From Terriglobia bacterium (GTDB taxonomy: Bacteria > Acidobacteriota > Terriglobia > Bryobacterales > Bryobacteraceae), in NCBI GenBank assembly GCA_003175985.1, contig PSRJ01000096.1, forward strand, positions 1 through 45,904: a DNA stretch of 45,904 nucleotides. Reading direction: 5' to 3'. The notes beneath the pieces are model-generated. The model ran no database searches and had not been told where the DNA came from. It worked only from the letters and a program-made list of their open reading frames with translations. The translations under genes were made by a program, and so were the position numbers. The stretch's first letter is position 1; each line of letters begins with the position of its first letter. Positions 1 to 8,355 of the stretch are shown here, piece after piece.

Positions 1-7
1 TTGTATT

Positions 8-1537
8 ATGTCTGACTCGGGTGATCGAACCGGCGCCGCCATGGATCGGCGCGCTTTCCTGGCGGGGACTGCCGCGGCGCTTACAACGGCGGCTGCAAGG
101 GCGGCTACGGCGCTTGATCTCAAGCCCATCGAATCGGAAATCACAAAGCGCCACGATGAATCGGTGCGCCGGATTCAGGATTGGATCAAACAGCCCACGA
201 TCGCCGCTGAAAACAAGGGCATCAACGAGGGTTGTGAACTCATGATGCGGCTGCTGCGCGATGCCGGATGCGGCCAGGTCATTAAGTGCCCGACTGATTT
301 GCATCCTGGTGTCTTCGCCACGCTCGATGCAGGGGCGCCGAAGACGCTGGCGGTCTATATCATGTACGACGTCAAGCAGGTGGATCCCTCCGAGTGGTCT
401 TCGCCTCCGTTTACGCCGACTCTGGTCGACAAGGCCGGCTTGGGAAAGATCCTGGTAGGCCGGGGCGCTGTGAATTCGAAAGGACCCCAGGGAGCCTTCT
501 TGGCAGCCGTGCACGCCATCCGCGGCGCCGGGCGAAAACTGCCCGTGAACCTGGTTTTCGTCTGCGAGAGCGAGGAAGAGATCGGCTCGCCGCACATCAC
601 GCAAATCGTGCACCGGCCCGAAGTGATGGCTGCTCTGCGGAAATCGAGCGGCGTGCTGACGCCATCCTCGGCACAGGGACTCGATGGCATGGTGACGATG
701 TCGTTGGGGGCCAAGGGCGTTGTGGAACTGGAGCTCGTTTCCAGCGGTCAGAAGTGGGGCCGCGGGCCGAATCAGGATGTGCACTCGAGTAACAAAGCGC
801 GTCTGGATAGTCCGGCGTGGCATCTGGTGGAGGCGCTTGCAACGCTCGTTTCACCCGATGGCAACACACCGGCTGTGGATCACTACCTGGAAAAGATCCG
901 CCCCGTCAGCGCGGCCGAAAAAGCGATGATCGACGAAGCGGCTAAGCGTCAGAGCGAGGAGCTGGTCAAGAAACAGCTCGGCGTACAACATTGGGTCCAC
1001 GATGTGAGCTTTCGCGAGTCGTTGGAAATGTTGTGTTCCCGGCCAACCATCAATATAGAGGGCCTGGTGGGAGGATACACGGGGCCCGGCGGCAAGACGA
1101 TTCTGCCGCATAGAGCCGTGGCCAAGATGGATCTGCGGCTGGTACCCGACATGACCGCGGCGGATGCGCTGGCGAAGTTGAAGGCTCACCTGGCCAAACG
1201 CGGCTTCGGCGATATCGAAGTCAACATGACCGGCGGCTACGATCCGACCAGCACTTCTCCGGACTCTCTGCCGGTTCGCATAGAAACGGCAGTCTACAAG
1301 CGCAACGGCATCGACCCGATCGTCTGGCCGCGCACCGCCGGCTCCTGGCCGGGATATGTGTTCACCGGCGAGCCGCTAAAATTGCCCGCAATCCAGTTCG
1401 GCTTTGGCCACGGCAACGGAGCGCACGCACCCAACGAATATTACCTGATAGAGTCGGGCAATCCCAAGATTCAGGGCATCGACGGCGCCGTACGCGGCCA
1501 CGTGGAGTTTCTGTACGAACTCGCCGCCGCGAGTTAG
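8..1537 (+). CDS. Exported M20-family peptidase homolog with a degenerate metal site
   Basis: The 509-residue product has the two-domain layout of M20 metallopeptidases. A twin-arginine leader (DRRAFLAGT, near residue 13, then an Ala-rich stretch) suggests Tat export. Recognisable M20 blocks are YDVKQVDPSEWSSPPF (near 120), GRGAVNSKG (151-159), ESEEEIGSP (187-195), DVHSS (257-261) and HAPNE near the C-terminus. The expected zinc-binding His before YDV is Met119, the bridging Asp of the GRGxxD block is Asn156, and the SD block is replaced by PSS near 220. The catalytic Glu pair and two His are kept. Peptide cleavage by the usual two-zinc mechanism is therefore doubtful. The start may be the ATG at 8 or the ATG at 41 directly before the Tat motif; the window edge hides anything further upstream. 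It converges on the GH3 gene. Confidence 0.85.
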   Translation: MSDSGDRTGAAMDRRAFLAGTAAALTTAAARAATALDLKPIESEITKRHDESVRRIQDWIKQPTIAAENKGINEGCELMMRLLRDAGCGQVIKCPTDLHPGVFATLDAGAPKTLAVYIMYDVKQVDPSEWSSPPFTPTLVDKAGLGKILVGRGAVNSKGPQGAFLAAVHAIRGAGRKLPVNLVFVCESEEEIGSPHITQIVHRPEVMAALRKSSGVLTPSSAQGLDGMVTMSLGAKGVVELELVSSGQKWGRGPNQDVHSSNKARLDSPAWHLVEALATLVSPDGNTPAVDHYLEKIRPVSAAEKAMIDEAAKRQSEELVKKQLGVQHWVHDVSFRESLEMLCSRPTINIEGLVGGYTGPGGKTILPHRAVAKMDLRLVPDMTAADALAKLKAHLAKRGFGDIEVNMTGGYDPTSTSPDSLPVRIETAVYKRNGIDPIVWPRTAGSWPGYVFTGEPLKLPAIQFGFGHGNGAHAPNEYYLIESGNPKIQGIDGAVRGHVEFLYELAAAS

Positions 1538-1764
1538 TTGTCACGAACGGTTGTGAAGACCGATCTTGTGAACTGAAAGGAGTTCACCAGGTAAATTACC
1601 TGTTCAACCTGTAGCCGAACGGGCGTGAGCATCGGTAACGGTGCCGACGTGTCGGGAGGCGAACCCGTAACGCACTTGAACCCGATTCGGCCTCGATAGG
1701 AATACTGATCCTCCGGTTCGACCAGGGGAGAGTGGGACGCGGGTCTCTCCCGTCGCCCTCTCTC
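1538..1764. other. Convergent gap with several inverted repeats, identity unknown
   Basis: The 227 bp between the M20-type and GH3 genes hold no credible gene. Inverted repeats stand close together: GAACT/AGTTC (1570-1585), CAGGTAA-A-TTACCTG (1588-1602), GAACC/GGTTC (1678-1719) and GGGAGAG/CTCTCCC (1726-1751). None is followed by a T run. The last could serve as a two-way transcription stop; the rest might be remains of a structured RNA. Confidence 0.4.
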
Positions 1765-4002
1765 CTACTCTACCGGCTCGGTAACCGACTGCACTGTGAA
1801 TTCAGCCATGGAGCCGCGGGCGGCATCGGGTGCGATCCAGACTTGAACGCGCCCCGGTTCCGTCACCCGGCGCCTGCTCTGATCGTAGAAGGCCAGGTCG
1901 TCCGAAGAAATTTGAAAGCTGACGCGCCGGCTCTCGCCCGGTTTGAGCAGCACGCGTTGAAAACCGGCGAGTTTGCGGACGGGCTGTGCCACGCTCGCCG
2001 CGACATGATGGAAATACAACTGGACGGTTTCGACGCCATCGCGCGCGCCGCGATTCACAATCTCGGCGGAGGCGGTGATGGGCTGTGCGGCGCGCAGCAC
2101 GGGGGCGGACAAGCGAACCGGGGAGTACTCGAAGCGCGAGTAGGTCAGCCCGAAGCCGAAAGGGTATTCCGGGGTGAAATCCACGTCAATATATTTTGAC
2201 GTATAGCCGGCGGGCTGCTCTGGATTTCCCAGAGGAATCCCTAACTCCTTCTCCGAAGCCGGCCGACCGGTGCGTAGTTCGGAGTAGTAAATCGGGACCT
2301 GTCCCACGGTGCGCGGGAACGTAATCGGAAGGCGTCCGGAGGGCGCGGCGTCGCCGAAGAGGAGCTTGGAGATGGCGGGCCCGCCCATTGCGCCGGGATG
2401 CCAGGCATAGAGCACCGCGCGGGCTTGGGCAGCGACGTCGTGAAATGTCAGAGGCCGGCCCGCCATGAGGACGGCCACCATCGGCTTGCCAGCCTGGTGG
2501 ATGGCATCGACCAGCGCGGCCTGGGCCCCCGGCAAATCGAGGAACGCCCGCGAGCGTGCTTCGCCGGAAAGGATCTGCTCCTCGCCGAGGAAGAGCAGCA
2601 CGATATCGGCGCGCCGGGCGGCTTCCACGGCGGCGGGGAATCCGTCCGTCGTTCGATCGCGGCTGTTTCGCAGGCCCGGCGCGTAGAGCACCCGGCCGGT
2701 TCCCATTCTGTTCCGCAACGCAGCCAGCGGCGTTTGTACAGCATCGGCAACGGCGTCCATGCTCCAGGTGCCTACCTGATCGAGACGGCTGTCGGCGAGG
2801 GGGCCAATCACTGCGACCGTGCGAACGGAACCGCTGAGCGGAAGCAATTCCCCTTCATTCTTCAGCAGAACGGCGCTTTCCATTGCGGCTCGTTCGGCAA
2901 TAGCCAGCGATGCGGGGCCGGGGCTTACTTCCCGGGGAGCGATGGTCTGATCGAACAACCCCAGCCGGAACTTCAGCCGCAGGATGTTGCGTACGGCTGC
3001 GTCAATCAGGTTCATGCCGATACTGCCGCTTTCCACAAGCTGCTTCAGACGATCGACGTAGGAGGTGCTGACCATCTCCATATCGACGCCCGCAGTGAGA
3101 GCCTTGGTGGCGGCATCGCGGTCATCACGGGCATAGCCGTGCCGCACCATCTCGGGAACCGCCTCGTAATCGCTCACCACGACGCCATCGTAGTTCCACT
3201 CACCGCGCAGGATATCGCGCAGCAGGAAGCGGTTTCCCGTCGCGGGAACGCCGTTGAGCGCATTGAAAGCGGTCATAAAGCTGGCGACGCCGGCCAGGCG
3301 GGCAGCATGGAACGGCGGGAAGTAGACTTCACGCAAGAGGATTTCGGGGAGCCAGACGCTGTTGTAATCGCGGCCTGCTTCCGCAGCGCCATATCCCGCG
3401 AAATGTTTGGCGCACGCTGCCAGGGAGTCCGGATCGGCAAGCGAACGGCCTTGGAAGCCGCGAACCATGGCGGCGCCCAGCGTACCGGCCAGAAACGGAT
3501 CTTCCCCCAGGCTTTCCGCGACGCGCCCCCAGCGCGGGTCGCGGGCGATATCGAGCATCGGCGCGAAGGTCCAACGGATTCCTTCCGCAGTCGCTTCGCG
3601 CGCGGCCTGCCGTGCCGCTTCTTCGATGAGTTCGGGGTTCCAGGATGCGGCCTGTCCAAGCGGGATGGGGAAGATGGTTTTATACCCGTGAATGACATCG
3701 CGGGCGAAAAGCAGAGGAATGCCCAGGCGGCTCTCTTTCATCGCGATGCGCTGCGCTTCGGCCCGGTCCGTCACGCTGCCGGCATTCAGAAAAGAACCCC
3801 ATCGCCCTGCGCGGATTTCGGCTTTGAATTGTTCCGAAAGCGGCGTCCGGATGGACGTGGATTGAGACATCTGGCCGATCTTTTCGTCCAGCGTCATGCG
3901 CGAGAGCAGGGCCGTGACGCGATCCTCCACGCTCATGCCGGATTGGGCAAGCAACTCGCCGGCCAGCAGTCCGAGTGCCGCGGGCAATCGAACGGAATTC
4001 AT
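1765..4002 (-). CDS. bglX: Glycoside hydrolase family 3 beta-glucosidase, BglX-like
   Basis: The 745-residue protein matches periplasmic BglX-type beta-glucosidases in length and order: a short hydrophobic leader, the GH3 N-terminal barrel (about 25-340), the GH3 C-terminal domain (about 375-600) and a fibronectin-III-like end (about 645-735). The block DVIHGYKTIFPIPLG (102-116), the APMLDIARDPRWGR block (147-160) and the KHFAGYG block (near 199) are typical. The nucleophile is Asp278 in VVVSDYEAV. It releases terminal glucose from beta-gluco-oligosaccharides. It is the second gene of a leftward operon, 40 bp behind the GH144-type gene, so it probably finishes degradation of the oligosaccharides made by that protein. 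The exact linkage is inferred from this pairing. Confidence 0.93.
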   Translation of the reverse strand: MNSVRLPAALGLLAGELLAQSGMSVEDRVTALLSRMTLDEKIGQMSQSTSIRTPLSEQFKAEIRAGRWGSFLNAGSVTDRAEAQRIAMKESRLGIPLLFARDVIHGYKTIFPIPLGQAASWNPELIEEAARQAAREATAEGIRWTFAPMLDIARDPRWGRVAESLGEDPFLAGTLGAAMVRGFQGRSLADPDSLAACAKHFAGYGAAEAGRDYNSVWLPEILLREVYFPPFHAARLAGVASFMTAFNALNGVPATGNRFLLRDILRGEWNYDGVVVSDYEAVPEMVRHGYARDDRDAATKALTAGVDMEMVSTSYVDRLKQLVESGSIGMNLIDAAVRNILRLKFRLGLFDQTIAPREVSPGPASLAIAERAAMESAVLLKNEGELLPLSGSVRTVAVIGPLADSRLDQVGTWSMDAVADAVQTPLAALRNRMGTGRVLYAPGLRNSRDRTTDGFPAAVEAARRADIVLLFLGEEQILSGEARSRAFLDLPGAQAALVDAIHQAGKPMVAVLMAGRPLTFHDVAAQARAVLYAWHPGAMGGPAISKLLFGDAAPSGRLPITFPRTVGQVPIYYSELRTGRPASEKELGIPLGNPEQPAGYTSKYIDVDFTPEYPFGFGLTYSRFEYSPVRLSAPVLRAAQPITASAEIVNRGARDGVETVQLYFHHVAASVAQPVRKLAGFQRVLLKPGESRRVSFQISSDDLAFYDQSRRRVTEPGRVQVWIAPDAARGSMAEFTVQSVTEPVE

Positions 4003-4042
4003 ACCCTTATGGTAGGATTCGCCGCGGTCGCGCGTAGTATGG

Positions 4043-5326
4043 TTACGAACTTATAGTCGCCAGTCCGACAGCATCCATGGCGCGGCGCGCCTCTGGGGTG
4101 GACATTACGGCACTCCAGACGCCGGCGCTGCGCATATTTTCCGCCATCAAGAGGATAATCCCCTGGTCGATGCCGAGGATGTACCGGCTATACCACTTGT
4201 CCTTGGGATGAAACGCGTCGCGAAACCCGTACTTGGTCCAGATCTTGTTGCCGTAATCGTCGTACATCTTCTGCAAAACGGCCCCGCAGATCTGTGGCAG
4301 GAAGACGAGGGAGCCACCGGCGGCGCAGGGGACCAGGGTGCCATCGGGAGGAGTGTTCTCCGAGCACCAGGCACGATATCCCATGCGTGAGTCCGACGCG
4401 GTCACCCCCCACATGTCCGGACCGTACCAGGGGAACTGCTCCTTGTAAGAGAGGCAGAACAGGCGATGCGCTTGTGTGGCGCGCACGGAGTTGTTGAAGT
4501 AGTTGGCGAAGGCATCGCGCCGGCCGCGAAAGTCGAACCAGGCGTGAGAGTACTGATGGACAAAGAGAGACGCCCCGGCATCGATGAAGAAGACGCCCTG
4601 ATAGTCATGCATGGGGCGCGCGAAGGCCCGCCAGCAGGAGGCGGGTATGGGATGACTCTTCGACCCGATCGCCAGCAGATACATGGCGAGGACTTCCGAA
4701 TAGGCATCCCAACGGTATTGCAGGAACCCGTTCTCCGGCGTCCAGCCATGGCACAGGGTTTTTCCCCCGTTCAACATCCAATCCCATTCGGTGCGATTTA
4801 GCAGTTCCTCCGCGAACTTGCGGATCTCGGCATCTTCCCAAAATGCCGCGGAGTGGAGCACGCCGCAAAGGAGCCAGGCGGTATCGATCGATGAGGCCTC
4901 ACTCTTCCAGATCCGCTTGCCGGTATCGGAATCCATGAAATGGTAAAAGAACCCGCGCTCCTGCGGCGCCGTCTCGCAGAAGAAACGCAGCGTGGTTCGC
5001 GCACGAGCTTCGGCGAGACTCGGATCGATATAGCGGCGGCTCGCGGCGATGCCCAAGGCGCTCAATCCGAACCCGGTAGCGGCAATACTGGCCGCGCTGG
5101 GCGCGTACGGCTCATCCGGTGAAGCGCGGTCGCGAACCAGGCCGGTATTGGGATCGGCCATTTCGTAGAAGTAGCGGCAGGCACGCCGCTGAATCTCCTC
5201 GAGCAGTTTCTCACTCGCGGATTTGGATTCCGTGGAAACAGTCTCCATGGCATGAATCATCGGGAGCGAAATGCCGCCGGCAGCCAGGGATTGAAGGAAT
5301 TTACGGCGTGAGGGATTGCGAACCAA
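4043..5326 (-). CDS. Glycoamylase-domain / GH144-type glucanase, Tat-exported
   Basis: The 427-residue product begins with a Tat-type leader (SRRKFLQSLAAGG) and then carries a single alpha-alpha-barrel domain of the glycoamylase type (about 35-420), rich in Trp, Tyr and acidic residues: TGLVRDRAS (62-70), YHFMDSDTGKRIWKSEASS, WDAYSEVLAMYLL, GYRAWCSENTPPDGTLVP. This domain founded GH144, whose characterised members are endo-beta-1,2-glucanases. It is the first gene of an operon with the GH3 glucosidase and lies divergent from a LysR-type regulator. The only in-frame start that keeps the Tat motif is TTG at 5326, yet a GGAGG lies directly against it with no spacer, and a TAA precedes it in frame. 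The family call is strong; the beta-1,2 specificity is inference. Confidence 0.85.
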   Translation of the reverse strand: MVRNPSRRKFLQSLAAGGISLPMIHAMETVSTESKSASEKLLEEIQRRACRYFYEMADPNTGLVRDRASPDEPYAPSAASIAATGFGLSALGIAASRRYIDPSLAEARARTTLRFFCETAPQERGFFYHFMDSDTGKRIWKSEASSIDTAWLLCGVLHSAAFWEDAEIRKFAEELLNRTEWDWMLNGGKTLCHGWTPENGFLQYRWDAYSEVLAMYLLAIGSKSHPIPASCWRAFARPMHDYQGVFFIDAGASLFVHQYSHAWFDFRGRRDAFANYFNNSVRATQAHRLFCLSYKEQFPWYGPDMWGVTASDSRMGYRAWCSENTPPDGTLVPCAAGGSLVFLPQICGAVLQKMYDDYGNKIWTKYGFRDAFHPKDKWYSRYILGIDQGIILLMAENMRSAGVWSAVMSTPEARRAMDAVGLATISS

Positions 5327-5398
5327 CCTCCTTTCATTTTAACCCGAACTCTGCCGTTAGTGGCCGCAAGATTACCAAATGCCCGCCGCCGCCGGTGA

Positions 5399-5408
5399 TT
5401 GCATGCAA
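5399..5408. promoter_or_regulatory. Palindromic operator TTGCATGCAA, site 1
   Basis: A perfect 10-bp palindrome in the divergent LysR/GH144 region. Its centre is 63 bp, six helical turns, from the centre of site 2, and the predicted LysR promoter lies between them. It also lies about 73 bp upstream of the GH144-type start, so it could act on both directions. Confidence 0.7.
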
Positions 5409-5426
5409 GCGGGGGTTTATGGGGCC

Positions 5427-5455
5427 CTGCCGGCACCTCCCGGAAGCGATATACT
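5427..5455 (+). promoter_or_regulatory. Probable promoter of the LysR-type gene
   Basis: TATACT at 5450-5455 is a good -10; CTGCCG at 5427-5432, 17 bp upstream, is a weak -35. The pair is flanked by operator sites 1 and 2. The weak -35 fits a promoter that needs an activator. Confidence 0.45.
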
Positions 5456-5460
5456 GCTTA

Positions 5461-5472
5461 TTTGCATGCAAA
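5461..5472. promoter_or_regulatory. Palindromic operator TTTGCATGCAAA, site 2
   Basis: A perfect 12-bp palindrome 6 bp downstream of the putative -10 TATACT (5450-5455), thus over the expected transcription start of the LysR gene. A bound protein would block initiation. It is the longest of the five copies. Confidence 0.75.
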
Positions 5473-5530
5473 ACTGATAGTGGTTGAAGGGCACAACGGC
5501 TGCAAGGAAGCGCCGCAATCTTATACCGCA

Positions 5531-6493
5531 GTGTGGCCGGAGGGCGCCGGAGCCGCGATTGGAGCAGCGCTTTCGGGCAGCAGCATAGGGCGGCCGGCCA
5601 CTACCAATATCGATCTGAAATCGCTCATCATCATGAACGAGCTGCATCGCACGCGCAGCGTGTCTCAAGCAGCGGAAAACCTGCGGGTTAGCCAGTCGAG
5701 CATTAGTATGAGTCTGGCCAAACTGCGGCGTCAATTCAACGATCCGCTGTTTGTGCGCACCTCCACGGGAATGGAGCCCACACCTCACGCCCTCGAAGTG
5801 CTTACGTTGCTGAGCAAAGCCGAACGGCTGATTCAATCGGCCTTGCAGCACCAGGTGATTTTCGACGCCACCACGTCGGAGCGGATCTTTCACATCTGCT
5901 CGACAGATATCGCCGTGCTGACGCTCTTGCCGACGCTCATGCGGAGGCTTAAGGAGATCGCGCCTTCCATTCAAGTCGATCTCCTGCCCATGTCGGATTC
6001 CATTCCGCGCCTTTTGGAGTCGGGAGAAGTGGACCTCGCGGTTGGCTTCATCTCCCCGATGGGCGCTGGTTTTTACCAGCAGAGGCTGTTTCGCGACCGT
6101 TTCGTTTGCGCAGTGCGGGCGGGGCATCCGCGGGTGCAAGACGAGCTGACGCTGCAACAGTTCGAGCTGGAAACCCACCTGACGGTGGCAACGCCAGGCA
6201 CGGGCCACAGCGTGCTGGAGCGAACGCTGGCCGCTAAGAAGATCCGGCGCAAAGTGGGGCTGCGAGTTCCGAGCTTCCTGGGTCTGGCTCCCATCCTGAC
6301 CAATACGGACTATCTGGCCGTGGTTCCCGAGCAACTCGGCCAATCCTTTGCGAGCACGGGCCAAATCCGGTTGCTGCAGTTGCCGTTCGCCATCGCCCCT
6401 TACTATATCCTTCAGCACTGGCACGAGCGGTATAACCACGATCCGGCCAACGTCTGGTTCCGAAGCGTGATGGCAGAACTCTTTCTGCGGTAA
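5531..6493 (+). CDS. LysR-type transcriptional regulator (NodD/LinR-like)
   Basis: The product has a winged-helix domain (NIDLKSLIIMNELHRTRSVS, then a recognition region SQSSISMSLAKLRR) followed by DPLFVRTSTGMEPTPHA, the signature of the NodD/LinR branch of LysR regulators, and a periplasmic-binding-type effector domain to the end. The start is uncertain. In-frame GTG codons at 5531 and 5480 and a TTG at 5399 are possible, none with a good ribosome site. The likely promoter at 5450-5455 excludes 5399, and 5531 gives the shortest extension (320 residues). The gene is divergent from the GH144-GH3 operon, the classical LysR arrangement, so that operon is its probable target. Two TTGCATGCAA palindromes in the same region suggest a second layer of control. 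Confidence 0.88.
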   Translation: MWPEGAGAAIGAALSGSSIGRPATTNIDLKSLIIMNELHRTRSVSQAAENLRVSQSSISMSLAKLRRQFNDPLFVRTSTGMEPTPHALEVLTLLSKAERLIQSALQHQVIFDATTSERIFHICSTDIAVLTLLPTLMRRLKEIAPSIQVDLLPMSDSIPRLLESGEVDLAVGFISPMGAGFYQQRLFRDRFVCAVRAGHPRVQDELTLQQFELETHLTVATPGTGHSVLERTLAAKKIRRKVGLRVPSFLGLAPILTNTDYLAVVPEQLGQSFASTGQIRLLQLPFAIAPYYILQHWHERYNHDPANVWFRSVMAELFLR

Positions 6494-6567
6494 GAGGAGT
6501 TGCATCCCCGTTTTGACGGGGCGGCAACCGCCCGGTATAATCCAACTCTCCATTCGAGGGAGGGCTG

Positions 6568-8298
6568 ATGGGCAAAGAAAAAGACAGGCACGTTCCGTCC
6601 CGGCGCCGTTTTCTTAGGGCGAGCGCGGGGGCTTCGGCGGCAATCGGGGCGGCACTCGCGGGCGGCCCGGCCGCCGGTGTGCTGGCGGCTCAGAATGCTG
6701 CTTCCGAAACTGGGGACGATACCGCTTTGGCCCTTGTCAACGGCCGTATCCATACGGTCGATGCCAACAATACCGTGGCCAACACGGTGACAATCCGGAA
6801 CGGCCGCTTCGTGGCGGTGGGAGGCCGGGCGCCGAAGCCAGCGCGCGACGTGCGGGTGATCGATCTCCGAGGCCGGACCGTAGTGCCAGGTTTGATAGAG
6901 CCGCACGTCCATATCGTGAGTCTCGGAAACCGTCCCGGCTACCACACGGTCCTGGAAAACACTACTTCGATCCGCGAGGTGCAGGAGGCTCTTGCCGTGC
7001 GGCGCAAAGATGCGCCGGAAGGGGCATGGATTACCTCAATGGGCGGCTGGCATCCCAATCAATGGGTCGAGCACCGGCACCCGACACTCGCCGAACTCGA
7101 CCAGGCAGTTCCCGACCGGCCCGTATTGCTCTTTGAGCGATTCACCGGCCCTTGCGCGACCAACAGCCTGGGCAAGAAATTCTTCGATGCGGCCGACGCC
7201 GGAGCCAAGGTTCATCCGGATATCCTTCCGGTAAAGGTTTCAGACAGCGGAGCGATTGCGGCGGCTGGATTTACGGGCGGTGGCCCCTCGGCTTCCGCTT
7301 TGTTTTACCTGCGGCGGATGCAGACATTTGCCGATCGGAAGCGAAGCACGCTGGATGCCATGAACTATGCGGCGACCGTGGGGCTGACCGCACTTTTGGA
7401 TCAGGTGTTGTTCCCCACGCCGGGCCCCTTGCACCCGAACCAGATTCTCTCGAACCTGGATCAATATCGCATGTATGACCCTTGGCTGGAACTCCACCGC
7501 GAGGGGCGGACAATCGTCCGATTGCAGATAAATTTTCTGCAGAATCAGAGCGATCCCGAGTTGCCCGAATTAAAGGAACGGCTGCGCAACCAGTTTCCGT
7601 TTTTCGGCGATGACATGCTGCGGACCGGCGCAATCGGGGAATGGGCTGCCCCTTTGGCGAGCGGCGCCGCGTGGCGCAATGCGCAGCGGCTTGTTGCGCA
7701 GGCCGGCTGGCGCAATGAAAACGCCGTGCAGAATCTTGCAGGCTTGCGCCAGGTTGTCGAGGAGTATGAGACCGTCAATCGGGAATTCGACATCACAAAA
7801 CTACGATGGGTGGTTCACCACGTTCCGGAGGTCGACGCCGACCTGCTGAGCAGGCTAAAGGCGCTGGGCTGCGGTGTCGAGATGGGTGCGTTTCGATGGG
7901 TTACGTCGTCGGACCCGAAGGTGGTGGCGGGTCCGCCATTCCGGACGATTGTGGATCACGGCATTCAGGCCGGTATCCATGGCGATGGCGTCCATATCGC
8001 GCCACTAAACCCCTGGCTGCACATTTACTACGCGACCACGGGACGGAACTCTTTTGGCGATCAGGTGAACCCGGGACAGCAACTGACACGGGAGGAAGCC
8101 CTCCGGCTCTTCACAAGGAACAATGGCTGGTTCCTTCGGATGGAGAACAAGATCGGCTCGATCGAGCCGGGCAAACTGGCCGATCTCGCCGTGTTGGACC
8201 GGGACTATTTTGCGGTGCCCGATGCCGATATTAAGAAGATCCGCAGCGCCCTCACGATAGTGAACGGAAAAATCGTTCACAATACCGGGATAGCCTGA
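6568..8298 (+). CDS. Tat-exported amidohydrolase, YtcJ-like (amidohydrolase family 3)
   Basis: The 576-residue product starts with a clear Tat leader (SRRRFLRASAG, then a hydrophobic Ala/Gly stretch to about 42). A metal-dependent amidohydrolase fold follows: an N-terminal beta-sandwich strand set, GLIEPHVH with His113 and His115 as first metal ligands, WVVHHVPE, GIHGDGVH, and the C-terminal IGSIEPGKLADLAVLD block that closes the small domain in this family. A GGAGGG precedes the ATG at good spacing. Members hydrolyse C-N bonds in cyclic or acyl amides; the substrate cannot be read from the sequence. It follows the LysR gene by 74 bp on the same strand and ends 12 bp before the palindromic site of the next operon. 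Confidence 0.88.
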   Translation: MGKEKDRHVPSRRRFLRASAGASAAIGAALAGGPAAGVLAAQNAASETGDDTALALVNGRIHTVDANNTVANTVTIRNGRFVAVGGRAPKPARDVRVIDLRGRTVVPGLIEPHVHIVSLGNRPGYHTVLENTTSIREVQEALAVRRKDAPEGAWITSMGGWHPNQWVEHRHPTLAELDQAVPDRPVLLFERFTGPCATNSLGKKFFDAADAGAKVHPDILPVKVSDSGAIAAAGFTGGGPSASALFYLRRMQTFADRKRSTLDAMNYAATVGLTALLDQVLFPTPGPLHPNQILSNLDQYRMYDPWLELHREGRTIVRLQINFLQNQSDPELPELKERLRNQFPFFGDDMLRTGAIGEWAAPLASGAAWRNAQRLVAQAGWRNENAVQNLAGLRQVVEEYETVNREFDITKLRWVVHHVPEVDADLLSRLKALGCGVEMGAFRWVTSSDPKVVAGPPFRTIVDHGIQAGIHGDGVHIAPLNPWLHIYYATTGRNSFGDQVNPGQQLTREEALRLFTRNNGWFLRMENKIGSIEPGKLADLAVLDRDYFAVPDADIKKIRSALTIVNGKIVHNTGIA

Positions 8299-8310
8299 TG
8301 GGAGGTTTCT

Positions 8311-8320
8311 TTGCATGCAA
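8311..8320. promoter_or_regulatory. Palindromic operator TTGCATGCAA, site 3
   Basis: The palindrome lies 12 bp after the amidohydrolase stop and 35 bp before the DUF1592-type cytochrome start. It precedes an AT-rich GATATATTA stretch (8336-8344) that could be the -10 region of the cytochrome operon, so it would cover the area of the -35 element. Confidence 0.72.
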
Positions 8321-8355
8321 TCGGGCGCTGGCGCTGATATATTACAGAAGAGAAG

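Noticed and set aside
1620-1775. Possible group II intron remnant, from the CTACTCTACC-like end and nearby hairpins
   Set aside because: No proper domain V could be folded, no reverse transcriptase is near, and the end overlaps the GH3 coding sequence.
2398-4056. Open frame of 552 codons on the + strand
   Set aside because: It is the antisense shadow of the GH3 gene, whose domains and nucleophile are clear; the + strand product has no recognisable domain and an Arg/His/Gly-rich composition.
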